A DNA stretch of 64,000 nucleotides from Anthonomus grandis grandis (GCF_022605725.1 NC_065551.1:23498001-23562000), one strand, 5' to 3'. Positions 47,501 to 59,075 are shown, numbered from the stretch's first letter. Translations and numbers: made by a program. Notes: generated by a model from the sequence alone, not told the origin.

Positions 47501-48784
47501 TTACCTATGGTTACAACTATTTGCGGGACTTTTGCCATTACAAACGTAACACTATTGTGTTGAGCATGTATTTTGCCTAAAAAGTTAAAAAAATATACAG
47601 CGGATTTTCTGGAAACTGCCTTTTAAACCACTAAGGTTTACATTTTGAAGAAAAACAGAAAAAATTAAATATGTCGAAAACTATCAACTTTTGCATAATA
47701 CATATTAGGGTTCAATTTACTTCTTACCCCCTCCCCTATCACATCTCCAAAGGAATGTATCGAATTACCAGTAACCCTGTATACATTGTTTAAAGACTAA
47801 ATTTCTTGAAACGTTGAATTGACAATAAGCACCGAAGATTTCTTTTTACACTTTGTCTTAGCTGAAAAAAGTAACTTACTAATACTAGGCCGAAATATTC
47901 CTATTGGAATATTGTCTTTCTCCTTTTCCACCAACATTTCAGCCAAACTTTTCGTATAGGTGTAAGTGTTGGGCCATTCCCCCATCATTCTGAAAATACC
48001 CCAATATACATTTCCTAAATTATTTTTCTTGTATATCATACTTTTCTTTAACTTCTATAGCGGTTTCTTTTGACATATTTTCCAGTTTTTCCATGGGCTC
48101 ATCGTAAGAATACTGATAGACTTTTTCTTCGATTATTGAGTTTCGGATGCAGTTGGAGTATGCAGTTGAAACAAAAACTACCGACTAAAATATGTTAATT
48201 GGAAAGTATTATTTTCCTGAAAATACAAGAACTTTACCTTTAAATGTTTCATTTTCTTTGCTATTTCAATAACGGTTTTTATTCCATTTACATTAATGTC
48301 GTAAGCAGTTTTTAAATTTTCATCAAAATTCACAGTTGCTGCCCCATGGAAGATAATGTGTACCTTGTTGATTAGTTCTTGTTGGTCAGCAGATGAAATC
48401 CCAAGATCTAAAATTAAAAAGGCTATAATATGGAACCAAAAAATTCTAAAACCCTTCACCTTTTATTCCACATTCTCCAATAATTGGTACTATTTTTTCT
48501 TCAAATTTTGGATTATGGCTTCTTATAACACTAAAAATCTATTAATTTAAATTCACTTTAAAAATTCTTTAATATTTTCTAGAATTATTTCTTACTGGAT
48601 TTTCAAACATTTTTTCCAGCCTTTCTTTGATACTCCTTCCCCGTTTCTCCCTAATTAAAATATATATCCTATTCACATTTGTGTCTCTTAGCAGTTTTTC
48701 TATTAGTGCTTTTCCAACGAAACCGGTCGCTCCGGTAATAAAAATGTTAGTTTCATCGTAGAAGTTTTGGATATTTGATTCCAT
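44531..48784 (-). CDS. Fatty acyl-CoA reductase, 9 exons, 494 aa
   Basis: Exons on the minus strand: 48784-48596, 48538-48460, 48407-48238, 48184-48042, 47989-47880, 45481-45280, 45228-44998, 44943-44686, 44633-44531. All are GT-AG with consistent phases, totalling 1485 nt. The enzyme family reduces fatty acyl-CoA with NADPH to fatty alcohols for waxes, pheromones or ether lipids. Visible features are the Rossmann motif ITGATGFVGKALIEKLL (residues 16-32), the catalytic YxxxK as YTYTK (Tyr203, Lys207), the segment YKEPIPAWIDN typical of the family, a C-terminal FAR_C-like region with GLRRYVLKEDDSTL, and a hydrophobic C-terminal helix (LAAFLLSVALYLLL). It is probably membrane-bound in the ER or peroxisome. 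Insects carry many paralogues, so I give no symbol. Intron 5 carries a 2.2-kb mariner. The gene looks intact despite this. Confidence 0.9.
45536..45950. repeat. Left 415-bp terminal inverted repeat of the mariner
   Basis: Reverse complement of 47365-47779. Differences seen by eye include tagaccttag/taaaccttag and gcgttatg/gtgttacg. The innermost ~45 bases diverge more. Confidence 0.9.
46033..47103 (-). pseudogene. DD41D mariner transposase with one in-frame stop
   Basis: The likely start is ATG at 47103 (MATFTNAEYAYIMFVYG). The frame runs to a stop at 46033, 356 codons, broken only by a TAA at 46737-46735 between HPYHYTPV and GLEEGDP. The N-terminal half has paired helix-turn-helix character. 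Catalytic residues are in WMDESKF, IFQHDGCPAHF and SPDLTPLDYSIW. There are 41 residues between the second and third Asp, the DD41D arrangement of rosa-like mariners. A frame beginning at 47187 exists, but its first 28 codons lack family character. Apart from the nonsense codon I see no defect. Confidence 0.88.
47365..47779. repeat. Right 415-bp terminal inverted repeat of the mariner
   Basis: Mate of 45536-45950. The similarity stops near cctatgagttagcttag on this side and gctagctcagagg on the other. Confidence 0.9.
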
Positions 48785-49179
48785 GGTTTATGTCCTTACA
48801 AAAAGTAAATGAACTTCCATTGAAAAGAGTTTCCGAATAATCTCACTTAATGTAAAAAAATACTCACCTTGTTCCACTACTCTCTAAGTCTAAAGATTAA
48901 TCAGTACTGCCAATCTGGATGCTTGACTGGAAACATTTTATGATGGATATTATAAATTTAAATCACTAAGTGATTGTGATTTAACTGCATTTAAAGTAAC
49001 CTTGCATGCTAAAGGTTAATTATGCATTTTAATATTGAAAAAAGCAGGTAGAAATTTCCAAAATGTCATTGTAACAATAGGAGGAACTTACTCACATTTA
49101 AATTGACAGTTTAAGTCAAATGAATAATTTAAATCAATTTACATTCACTTTCGATTATTGCATAAAATCAATATTTAAC

Positions 49180-49549
49180 ATGAAAGGCCTGGTTTACATT
49201 TTACTTTTTAGTTTAATAGCTTTGTTTTTTGCTATATGTTCATTGGCCGCAGAACTATTGATGGTATTTACTCATGGTAAATGTTTAAATTTTTATATTA
49301 TGCTTTTTCTAATGGAAAATTTATAAAATATTGAAGATTCACATTTACAGGAATATTTGTAGAAATTTATTCAATAATAATTTAACAATAAGTATAGGTA
49401 CATATTATCGAAATAAAAGTAGTCAAACATCTCTTACAGAAGCCCAGCAGTATGAACAACTATATATCAATTTGAAACATGTTCGAATGACGTTTGGATT
49501 GAGTGGGATTCTGGATCCAGGTTTTTACAATTCTGACTACAATTGTTGA
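49180..49549 (+). CDS. Candidate small secreted peptide gene, model uncertain
   Basis: An ATG at 49180 opens a clear signal-peptide-like segment (MKGLVYILLFSLIALFFAIC, then SLAAE). A donor-like GTAAAT follows at ~49276. Downstream, 49331-49549 is an open frame ending GLSGILDPGFYNSDYNC, preceded by an acceptor-like cacatttacag at 49350. The obvious donor and acceptor are out of phase with each other (phase 1 into phase 2), so a further exon or another junction would be needed. I do not recognise the product. A chance frame is possible. Confidence 0.3.
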
Positions 49550-49660
49550 AAATTGTTTATTTTATGATCCAGTCAGTATTATCTAAAGTCTGAACATTTA
49601 TATCAAATCAAGGATAATTAGAAAATAGTTGGGTCAAGTTTTAAGGTGTGTCTGGTTAAA

Positions 49661-50560
49661 TTATTTGAAAGGTGTATTATTATATTTTGTATAAAGGATG
49701 TTATTATGAGGTAGTAAAAAAACTGGAAACAGAATTAAAATGAAACAGATTAAAAATATCGTGATCGTATAAGGTAGATGGTTATTTTCTCTTTCTCGCG
49801 AGTCATTGCTCGATTTCGACCACCGTAACTGTTTATGATACAAGCTTTCTCCGTGCTTTCCTATCCTCTCAGTTCTGATTACATATTGTAAGATCCTTGA
49901 TTTGACTATAAATCTTACAGGAGATTTGCTTCTCGTTCTTTTGCCGCTCACTTTCCTTTGGATCACAATTTTCTTCTCACCTGATACGGAAGAGCGTATC
50001 AAAATATTTATTGAAATATTTAAATTTGCATCTTGGATTTTTGAGAGGAGCCTTACACGATCCCGCATATGCAATTCTCTGCATACGAAGATATTTGTTC
50101 CATGAACTATCCAAGGAATTCTCAACATCCTGCGGTAACATATCATTTTTAACGTTTCTATTCTCTTGCAGCATTTAACCTCTAAGATTCTGACCCATAG
50201 GTTGCGATGGAGAATATCAGCGCTTTAAGAAATTGCATCCTGGTAATTTTCTGGATATTGTGGTTCTTTTAAATTTTAACTATTCTGTTGAAAGCGTCTT
50301 TTCTCATTTCTGTCCTTCTCCTGATTCGGAGCCACCTTTGTTGGATATTTTTGTGCCAAGATAAATTACAGTCAGTGGTTTTTATTTCGTGGATGGATCA
50401 AAGTGACACTGAGATTGTCCGAGGTCTGTCTACAATCATCAGGCAACATTTGGTCCTATTTAGCCATAGATTCCAAGCTCGCAGCTTCTACTCGTTAAAT
50501 TAATTCCAAGATTTCGTGTTCGTTTTCTGTCAAAACTATCGTGTCATCCACATATCATAG
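49661..50560 (-). mobile_element. RTE-like non-LTR retrotransposon 3' part
   Basis: Read from 50555 downwards: YVDDTIVLTENEHEILELI (catalytic DD), YLGTKISNKGGSES, then RKLPGCNFLKALIFSIATYG, and MICYRRMLRIPWIVHGTNIF, in the order of RTE-type elements, ending near SLYHKQLRWSKSSNDS. Small frameshifts and stops break it. No upstream endonuclease is seen, so it is 5'-truncated. It is the best preserved RTE-like piece in the window. Confidence 0.75.
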
Positions 50561-52084
50561 CTTTGGCACTTTTTTTCCGCTAATAGAAGCTCCGCTCTCC
50601 CCTTACAATATTCTGGTAATATAATATTTTTTACAGGTTGAAAATAATATATTGACCCTAAGAATAATTTTCTTGAGATTAAGAATGGTTTGAAGTGGAT
50701 TCTGGATAGCGCTGTATTCATACTTTTACCATAAAATACATCGTAAAAAGGATGTTTTTTTATACACTTGTAATAAACTGGAAAACATCTAAAAATCTGT
50801 TTTCATTCTGATTTAAAGTCTGAACATATTACATTGATTTAAAGAATATTATGCATTTAATTAGGAATCAGGCTTTAAGTTCTTTTAAAATAAATTATTT
50901 TCTAAACTCAAGTGTAAAAAAACGGGTGAGGGGAAATGGGGAAGGAAAATAATCTAATTTACTTTACTTTACCACGTGAACGCTCTAATTAAATTGTTTT
51001 AATGTCTTTGGCTGCTAGGTAGGCTACTGTAGTAAATGATTCTTTTAAATACTGCTGGTCGTCTAAAAATTTTATTTTCTGGATATGGAAATGACGCAAA
51101 ATAATAAAAAAAGCTATATTGTCCTCAGTGAGCCTCAATGGTACTTTTATTATATAAAAGTTAATATTTCGACCTTTAGGAAGTCATCCTCACAACTCCT
51201 TCTTTCTAAGTAAGATTTGTACTAACCGGCCTAAATCCTTAGCAGTCCTCGAAACAGCACTCTTCTGCTTTGACTTGTAAGTGCTTAAACTTGTGGTAAC
51301 AGAAGTTTAGTTTTTCGGGACCCGTATTGGTTTCTCTTATGCTATCGCTTGAGCTGAATAAAGAGGAAAAACTCTGGCGGTACCAGATCTGCACTGTACG
51401 AGGGTGAACCAACGTGTTAACCTTGTTCTTGGTCATAAGTGGTCATGGCTTGCAAAAAGAATACTGTCTTGCCTTTATAATCAGTTCAAGTATTTCTGTC
51501 GCGATTTTTTTATCTTGCCGTGTATATACTAAATTTATATAGAAAATATTCATCCCTTATTTTTAAGTTTTAAATCCAACATAATAATAAATTTCCTGAG
51601 GACGAAACTTTAACTAAATATAAAGTTATGATCATCTTAGAGCTCTATTACTAAATTCAACGAAAGAATAAAATTTACTTAATACTCGTTTTATTTTAGA
51701 TTGTTCGAGTAAAACCAGCTAGCCCGAATCATGTATATTGAACTTCACTATATTACAGAATTTTTCTTTGCAAATTTAATTAAAAGTGCCAATTATCTTA
51801 TCAAAATATATTTTATAATTTCATGTTTACACTGTTAACAAGTTTTTCATCAAAAGTTTTTCGTCATTAATATAATTTGTTTACAAATAGGTAATGCTAA
51901 TGATTTGTTTTTATATTGCTTAGATTACGAATAAAATAGATTTTAGAAGATAGCAGTAGAAACAACGACATAACATTTATAGTATTAAAAAAAGAAACAA
52001 TGAAAAATCATAGTAATCTGCACCATTTTGGACGCAATTTATAAAGTTTTCTTCCTCAGCAAGAGAAGTCATTCCGGCCGAGTG
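50561..52084. other. Spacer between the RTE relic and Cyb5r4
   Basis: Mostly AT-rich without a supported gene. On the minus strand near 51185-51150 the motif GTGAGGATGACTTCC, TAAA, GGTCGAAATA repeats the CTGAGGA-stem-GAAA layout found at 36050-36165 and 62066-63158. The frame at 51436-51239 just upstream (minus strand) is Ser/Lys-rich and may be a retroelement remnant. Confidence 0.35.
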
Positions 52085-55000
52085 CTATCCTTCGAAAACG
52101 TGACTTTGATCTCTTCCTATGTGAATTTTCTTCAGTTCTGATATGGCCACCTCGTTGAATTTCGGAGGGCCACAAACAAAACAGTAAATATCCTAAAAAA
52201 TTAAAATAAATTTCCCTTTTTGGAATTTGGATTAAAATGATACCTTTATCGTATATCCAGTGTCTTTTATATACTCTTGAATAGTATTATCGATTAGTAT
52301 TGCGTTTATGCGTCCTTTAAGTCCATCCCAGCTGTCTGAGGATTCTGATAGGATATTATTTACTCTAAACCTATTAAAGAAATGCATTATGCGCTATTGA
52401 AGCATCGTTCATGACGCGCCCTTACGGCATCTATGCGTAACATCTTTTAGTTACTTGTATTTATTGTTAAAGCTATTTTAGATATTAAAATTACTATTAC
52501 TTGTTTTTTGATTAATCTTGAACAGCACAACTGAAGATGTTGCGTGTCAACGCCGTGAGGGTGCGCGAGCGTAGCGAGATCCAGACGGTTCAATAGAGTA
52601 TAATGTAAATTATTATTTATTCAATTAATTTATTACCTTTCATCCGACTTTTGTAAATCTTCCAGCTTACTTCTAAATAAAATATCTCTCTCGGTGCGGT
52701 TAAAAAATAAAAGATGTAAAAACTGGCTAAAATAGGTCGAAACTATAAAAATTGGTCCTTTTGGTTAAATGTACTTACCACTTCTTAATTCTTCGCTCTA
52801 ACAAGAAGATTATGAGATTCAACATAGGCGTAATACCAGTGCCTCCAGCAAGTAAAACAAATATTTCTCTTTTTTCTACCACATTCAAATCGAAATTACC
52901 CAATGGCTTACTAATTTCTACACTTTCATCAATATCTTTACCTAAAAAGTGTAAAACAATATTAAAGACAGAACTAGGTATGGATGCAAGATTCATACTT
53001 GTTACAAATCGGCTCATCCTTCCATCTGGATACCTCTTCACCATCAAAGTAATTCCATCTTTTAATTCACTGTGTGGCAAAAATGTATCAAATAAGCTCT
53101 CAGGTACTGGCGTATACGATTTGGAAATGTCTTGGCCTTAAATGAAAATATTTATGTCCTTATATTCATTTTCCCTTTGAAACTTACCGTCAACAGATCC
53201 AAACACCCTGACGTGCTTTCCAATAGGAACAATGATCCTTTTCCCGTCCACTCTATCGAACTTTAACAACCACGTATTATAATTCACTTCCGTTTTCCTT
53301 TTTAAAACGTACTGGCATTTGCCTTGATTGTTACCACTTTGAGAGAAGTTTTGCTTCAGGAGGCCATAATTCTCCCAAAGTCCAGTAAAATATTTCCTGA
53401 AAAAAAAAACAAACATATTTGCTATTCTTCCCAAATTTAAATAAAAATGATTTACCTAAAAACCAATTCAACTTTTCCACTTTCCACACGCAAACGTATG
53501 TCACAGGGCCATCTAATTTTATTATAAAAAGCCAGTTCGTTTTCGAAAGTCTGGCCATCGTAACGTAGGGTCACAGTAACATTTTGGTCATCTACAGGGG
53601 GATTCACTTCTATTATAGGATTGGAAAATGCTTTAGTGTAGAATATCAATGTGATGCAGTTCAACTGTTGAATCCAGTCGAAGCGTGGTAGAGCTGCTGG
53701 TTGTTCTGGTGGACTCTGCTTTGGTTTTGGAATAGGGGGTGGCGGTAGATCTAGAAAAATCAATCAGAAACTAAGTTGTCTTTATGCAACTTCTTTCTTA
53801 ATTAATTAAATTTTTTCTACTACTATTTTCTCATTGGTATTCAATTATTTTACTTTACTCATTAATCAATCTCTCAACACATTAACCTAATAATTAAGAA
53901 GATGTTAGTGATTTACTTAAAGGTTATTCTGTTAATTTCCAGTAAATTTGAAATTTCCACTCTTATAAACTAATACACAAATTTCCTCAGAGTAGTAGCG
54001 TTGCTTGATTCTTTATTCTTAGGAAAACGCCAGAATCACAAAATCTGAAGACATATACTCTTTTCTTGACAATATCAATTTTTCAACTAGAATTTAATAA
54101 ATATACATTTCTAGTCAGTTATTACAATATATACTCATGACTTAGTTCAATTGAAAGAGATTATCAAGGGTGAATGACTCAAGACTAAGTTGTCTTCGTG
54201 GAACTTCTCCCAATTGCTTAAAGATTTTCTAATACTGCTGAAAGATATTCATTCATCTTTTTTTTCAACCATTTATACTTTAAACTATTTAACGCACAAA
54301 AGGGTATCTTAGAAATTCTTAAAGACCCATTCATTAACCTCTTACAAGATTTTAATGATAATGATATCATATACTTTACAGTCTTTTGACAAAGCTTGTC
54401 CAATACGCTTTACAAAGTCTGATGCCCTATTCCTTTAAAAATTTGAAGTAATAAAAACATGAAGATTTTAGGCGATAAACTTGAATATTCCGTTAATAGA
54501 TAATGACTCGATGTATCGTATCTATCTTATCTTTTACAACTGCCTGAGAGAGATAAAATTATATTCCAAATTATTGGTGGATCCTTGCATTAACCAAGAT
54601 TCCTTGTGATCAATCAGAGGATTTGTAGTCAAATTGTAGTTGTAGCTATTTGTAGATCATTTCGAGCATGGTATCCTTGAACAGATTTCACTTGGAATAA
54701 ACAATGATTAGCTACAACTACTTTTAATTAGTTGGCAACTTTAACTGCAGAAGGATTAATTTCTTAAATTTGATGACTTGAATAAATCCTAAACTTACCT
54801 AAAGATTTAACCGAAGAAACTTCAATTCTGTTACTTTTACCACTGAGTGATTGTTTTTCGCCAAAAAATAACGTTTCTGCGTCAATACTTGGATCTATAG
54901 CCACCAGTTTTCCTATCAGACACTTTTGCAGAATTTGCTCGTAGTTTACCCAAGGATGTACCTAGAAAATAATAGTATGTTTAAATTATCTTTTTATCCA

Positions 55001-55656
55001 AACGGAGATACTTACTTCATCAAATAAATTGGTTGCATCAATTCCAGCACCTCGCATCAACTCCTCAACACCACCTGGATGAAATGGAAAATATTCGGTA
55101 ACATTATAAACTTTTCCTCTTATGGCTAGCCAGGCATCGTTTCTTTTATTGTGTTTGGCCAGCTCTTGTTTGGTAATCTAAAAAAGGCATTATTATCCAT
55201 CAGTATGTTATAGAATTTATGTGGTATACTTACAGACAGATTGCCTGCTCTTGATCCAAGGCCAGTAAGATCTTTTCCAGAAGTTCCCAACCGGATCCAG
55301 TCCATAAGACTATGCCCTGGTTGCAAAGCTACTTTGTTGCGAGGGTTTCCTGAAAAGCACAAAAAAAATATATCATAATATTCAAATAAATATGTCCTGC
55401 CGTTCCCACCAGAGTACATAAGCGAAAATTTTTTGAAATTTTATATCTTTTAAGCTGGAAAATAAATTACGAAAAGATCAAAGAGGATGTCGCTGCGACG
55501 ATATTTACGAGATTAAAAAATAAAATTCCATCTTGACTTCTCAGGTTTACGGGCGGAGGAAAGTGGCAATTTAAGTTTAAGACTGGATGAGTTCGGAGCG
55601 TCGAGGAAAAGCTTTGACAAGAAGGAAGAGCAGGAAGTAATAGAAGTTTGTTTCAT
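52085..55656 (-). CDS. Cyb5r4: Cytochrome b5 reductase 4 (NCB5OR), 10 exons, 577 aa
   Basis: Exons on the minus strand: 55656-55551, 55349-55234, 55177-55016, 54961-54799, 53750-53456, 53396-53188, 53136-52779, 52726-52637, 52370-52244, 52192-52085. All phases match over 1734 nt. Domain order is that of NCB5OR: a conserved N-terminal GHSLMDWIRL motif; a cytochrome b5 domain with haem ligands in FHPGG (His107) and EVHPW (His130); a CS/p23-like domain after the proline-rich linker in exon 5; and a ferredoxin-reductase module with SYTPV, LAGGTGITPML and VCGPP. The enzyme passes electrons from NAD(P)H through FAD to haem, is ER-associated, and in other animals is linked to fatty-acid desaturation and redox balance. 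Exon 1 is the least certain, since its donor is the weak GTAAAC. Human NCB5OR is 521 aa, so the extra length lies mostly in linkers. Confidence 0.92.
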
Positions 55657-56352
55657 AAATTTTTTTTTAACGTACTAGATGAAAAAGGCATTGAGTGCAT
55701 ATTTGTTAACGATATCAGTCTTAAATAAAAGCAATGATTCATAAAAGATTATAAAATTACACAGCCATATATCTGTTGGGGAATTACCTGACTATTTATT
55801 AATAGTGTAGGCAAGGTGTGACTACTTGATACAGCATATGGCAACAATTCCAGAAAGACCAAGCACGACTTGTTACGAGGTCGCTCGACTTCAAGTATCT
55901 TCTTAATATATTATTCTAATGCGCATGGTCGGAATCAAGAATAAAACTGTATTGTCACAGCGATCTTGTCATGTTTTTAATTAAAATCTATCATGAAATG
56001 GGTTCAATCAAATTAGGAATGATAGAGAGATATACAACTCGAGTTTATCAATACCATGGTTAATTTTTCATGTTCAAAGAAAATTATTTTAAAACCGCCT
56101 CTACCACTTAAGATGAGATCCACCTTTTATCATTATTACATACTACTTTACAATGATAAGACTTTCTCGTCATAACTGAATGACTTGACAAATTAAACCA
56201 ATATGGTTCTTAAGAAACAATGCTTTTTTCATAAAGCTTAAGAAAAAAATAAATTTCATTATCAAAGAGATTTGTATCAGACTACTTCATTACCGGATTC
56301 CTTCGCTTTTTTATCAGGCGGAAAAGCCAATGTGATTAGATTAAATACATTG
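55657..56352. other. Divergent spacer between Cyb5r4 and carboxypeptidase A
   Basis: This should hold the promoters of both genes. From ~56120 on, the sequence is alignable with the region upstream of carboxypeptidase B (for example acttgacaaattaaaccaat against acttgacaaattataccaat), so at least 350 bases of upstream DNA were duplicated with the gene. Confidence 0.5.
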
Positions 56353-56467
56353 TATATAAAAGATTGAACAGATCTACTTAAGCATGTTAGTGCTTTTTGA
56401 ATATTCATAGGTAAGCCCAATCCAATACATATAATACAATCATGTTTCATGCATACATTCATTTCAG
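56353..56467 (+). promoter_or_regulatory. TATA box and 5'UTR intron of carboxypeptidase A
   Basis: TATATAAA at 56353-56360 is preceded by conserved TTATCAGG, AAAGCCAATG and GATTAGATTA strings. A short 5'UTR exon ends at 56410 with the donor GTAAGC, and the acceptor tttcag ends at 56467, leaving GGCACAAC before the ATG. The same elements in the same order precede carboxypeptidase B. The GATA-like TTATCAGG is typical of gut-expressed genes, but that use here is inference. Confidence 0.7.
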
Positions 56468-56475
56468 GGCACAAC

Positions 56476-57837
56476 ATGTTTAAGCTACTACTCATTGCCT
56501 TCTCTTTTCATCTGGTGTTGGCAAAGTTTCCCAACTTTGAGAAAAGACCACCCTTTATCCATAAGCCTCTACACGAAGTGGGTGAACCATTAGTTCTGAC
56601 TTCTTACATAGAAGCAGATCAACTAACAGAAGCTCGTGAAGCTGCAGAAGTTCACTTGGAAGATTTCCATAATGTAACCAGTTACTCTGGATACTTCACT
56701 GTAGATAAGGAAAATAATGGAAGTCTTTTTTTCTGGTACTTTCCATCCGAGAACAATTATAAACAAGACCCTGTCATTTTGTGGCTTCAAGGAGGCCCTG
56801 GTGGTTCCAGTTTATACGGATTATTTACAGAAAATGGCCCTTTTACAGTAGAAAACGGCACAGTTTCTTTAAGGGAATTCTCGTGGCATAAGAATCATTC
56901 AATCATTTACATTGACCAACCTGTTGAAACCGGTTTTAGCTTCACAGATGGACCTTTAGTAAGTGATCAGACTCAAGTGGGTGAAAATCTGTATTCAGCT
57001 TTGAATCAATTCTTCACGTTATTCTCTGAGCTCCAAAGTAATGAATTTTTTGTGTCTGGGGAATCTTATGCCGGAAAATACGTTCCCAGTATTGCCTACG
57101 CTATTCACACAAAAAATCCCACTGCTGATTTAAAAATTAATCTTCAAGGCATCCTTATTGGTAATGGTTTAAGTGATCCCCGTCACCAAATGGTGTATGG
57201 TGATTTGGTATACCAACTTGGTTTGATTGACAATAATACGTTGGCTCAAATACATCAGCTCGAAGATCAAACAACTAAAGAAATTGATTTAGGGAATTAC
57301 GAAGATGCTACAGAGTACTGGAATGTAATAGTAGCGACAATAGAGTACAAAGCAGCTGTTGGAGATATTTATAATTTTCTCAAAGACTTCGATGACAGCC
57401 CAACAGACTGGGAAAACTTTATTGTTCAGGACCGAGTAAGAAAAGCTCTTCATGTCGGCAATCAGCAATATTCCACTATAAATATGGACGTTTATAATGG
57501 ACTTTTTGCAGATATCACCAAAAGCGTTGCCCCCTGGGTTAGTGAGCTTTTAAGCCACTATAGGGTATTGATTTTCAATGGTCAGCTTGACATTATTGTC
57601 GGATATGCTTTAACTGCTAACTATTTACAACATTTGGAATTTAGCAGTGCAACGGAATATGCAACAGCTGAAAGGAATGTGTGGTACGTCGGAAATCGTG
57701 TGGCCGGATACGTGAAGACTGCCGGGAATTTAACTGAGGTTCTAGTAAGAAATGCTGGACATATGGTGCCATTTGAGCAGCCCGAGTTTGCTTCCGATCT
57801 AGTCTATAAGTTTGTTAGGAATGAAAGACTTGCGTAA
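56476..57837 (+). CDS. Serine carboxypeptidase (S10 family), copy A, 453 aa
   Basis: A single coding exon. The start at 56476 is chosen because it opens the signal peptide MFKLLLIAFSFHLVLA directly after the 5'UTR splice acceptor. An upstream in-frame ATG at 56449 lies in the intron. The S10 fold is evident from the oxyanion-hole motif WLQGGPGGSS, the nucleophile in GESYAG (Ser197), Asp372 in GQLDIIVGY and His429 in GHMVPFEQP. Several N-glycosylation sequons (NVT, NGS, NGT, NNT, NLT) fit a secreted or lysosomal enzyme. It removes C-terminal residues from peptides and resembles vitellogenic carboxypeptidase/CPVL proteins. A nearly identical gene lies 2.7 kb downstream. The complete active site suggests it is functional. 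Confidence 0.93.
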   Translation: MFKLLLIAFSFHLVLAKFPNFEKRPPFIHKPLHEVGEPLVLTSYIEADQLTEAREAAEVHLEDFHNVTSYSGYFTVDKENNGSLFFWYFPSENNYKQDPVILWLQGGPGGSSLYGLFTENGPFTVENGTVSLREFSWHKNHSIIYIDQPVETGFSFTDGPLVSDQTQVGENLYSALNQFFTLFSELQSNEFFVSGESYAGKYVPSIAYAIHTKNPTADLKINLQGILIGNGLSDPRHQMVYGDLVYQLGLIDNNTLAQIHQLEDQTTKEIDLGNYEDATEYWNVIVATIEYKAAVGDIYNFLKDFDDSPTDWENFIVQDRVRKALHVGNQQYSTINMDVYNGLFADITKSVAPWVSELLSHYRVLIFNGQLDIIVGYALTANYLQHLEFSSATEYATAERNVWYVGNRVAGYVKTAGNLTEVLVRNAGHMVPFEQPEFASDLVYKFVRNERLA

Positions 57838-58998
57838 ATATATAGATCTAAGAAAAACATGGTTTTTATAATTTCATAAATTAAATCAAAAGTAGCAATA
57901 TCAGTATAAGTTTCTATTCTTGCTAAGTATAGTGTGTTATTAATACGTAATGTGCTATTATAGGATAAAATAATATTTTTCGTCAATTCTGTGTAGTGAT
58001 TGTGGTTACAACAGTAATTTCAATGATTTCAAGTAACGTACTAGTAATACACTTAAAATAACTCTTATATAACTCTAGTTTAATTAAATATTGAAAAAAT
58101 ATCAACGATAAGAATACGAACTCTGTTATTTCGTTATTGAATGATTATATTTAATCACTTATTAGTTATTATGAAGTTATTACAAAAAATCAAAGTTATC
58201 AAAGAATCTCTAAATAAAATTGAATCTGAAATTGAAAATCTAATTGAATTATATTTGCATAAGAAAGGTGAATAAACATGGAGTATTCCGCTACTGAATT
58301 CAACACCTAAATAAATTTTAATGGCTCTAATAAAAAAATCAATCCAAAAGTAAGAAACGTCGAATTGGATAACAGAATGGTAAGAAATCGTTTAGTTTAA
58401 GTCAGATTAATGTTCTTTATGACCATTCTAAAATTCCATTCTTAAAATATAGATTCTTTTTAAAAACCGCCTAACTTTGCCGAATTCATGACAGAGTGAT
58501 CACCATGTTCTGATTTTTACACCGGTCTGTAAATTTTGTTAATTTTAAAGATTAAAACATTAAATTTCATTAGATATTACATATAAATACGTTATCTCGA
58601 AATAGGTAAGGGAGAATATGACGTAGCCGATTCGAGGTCAGAATGTATGAAAATTTAATTCTGGAATTGACATCGGTCGGATTAAAAAATCATTATCTAT
58701 TGATAACACTAGTAACAGTTGCGATATAAAAATGCAATTCATAAAATAATTACATTCAAACATTATAGAAGTTTTTAGATTCTTTCGCTATTATTAACGT
58801 TTTCACCAATAAAAAGCATAAATATCAGGGTGAAATTAATAACGAACTAAAATGAGTGAAGATCAAGGTTTACCTACGACTGACGTTATGTCATTGAAAA
58901 TATTTCATATTCTTTTGTATTAATATTGGTATAGACTTGAGACTTTGGTTTTCAGAATTTCATGCATCTCACACATTCTTTTGTGACACTTTTCAAGC

Positions 58999-59075
58999 CC
59001 TTTACGATATTAAAAGGGCTTTTTATTACGTTGACCATAAGACTTTATCAGTAAAGGTTTTGCATGCTGGAAAGG
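58999..59075 (+). mobile_element. Tiny reverse transcriptase relic
   Basis: The frame reads ALYDIKRAFYYVDHKTLSVK, recalling the D-L-KAFD-VDH box of non-LTR reverse transcriptases. It is only ~25 codons, so the call is tentative. Confidence 0.4.

Larger units (their letters stand above)
45536..47779 (-). mobile_element. Mariner-superfamily (DD41D, rosa-like) transposon, full length
   Basis: The element is 2244 bp. It has TA on both sides (45534-45535 and 47780-47781) and ends starting CAGGGTTACTGGTAATTCGA. The inverted repeats are very long, 45536-45950 and 47365-47779, about 415 bp each, with only a handful of differences. A transposase lies between them on the minus strand. It is inserted in intron 5 of the FAR gene, in the same orientation as that gene. 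The near identity of the arms suggests a young insertion or arm conversion. Confidence 0.93.

Noticed and set aside
48569..48595. Extension of FAR exon 1 past 48596
   Set aside because: The extra residues belong to a 57-bp intron; the in-phase junction to 48538 restores the family-typical FENPIFSVIR reading.
56449..56475. Upstream in-frame ATG of carboxypeptidase A
   Set aside because: It lies within the 5'UTR intron and before the splice acceptor; the signal peptide starts at 56476.
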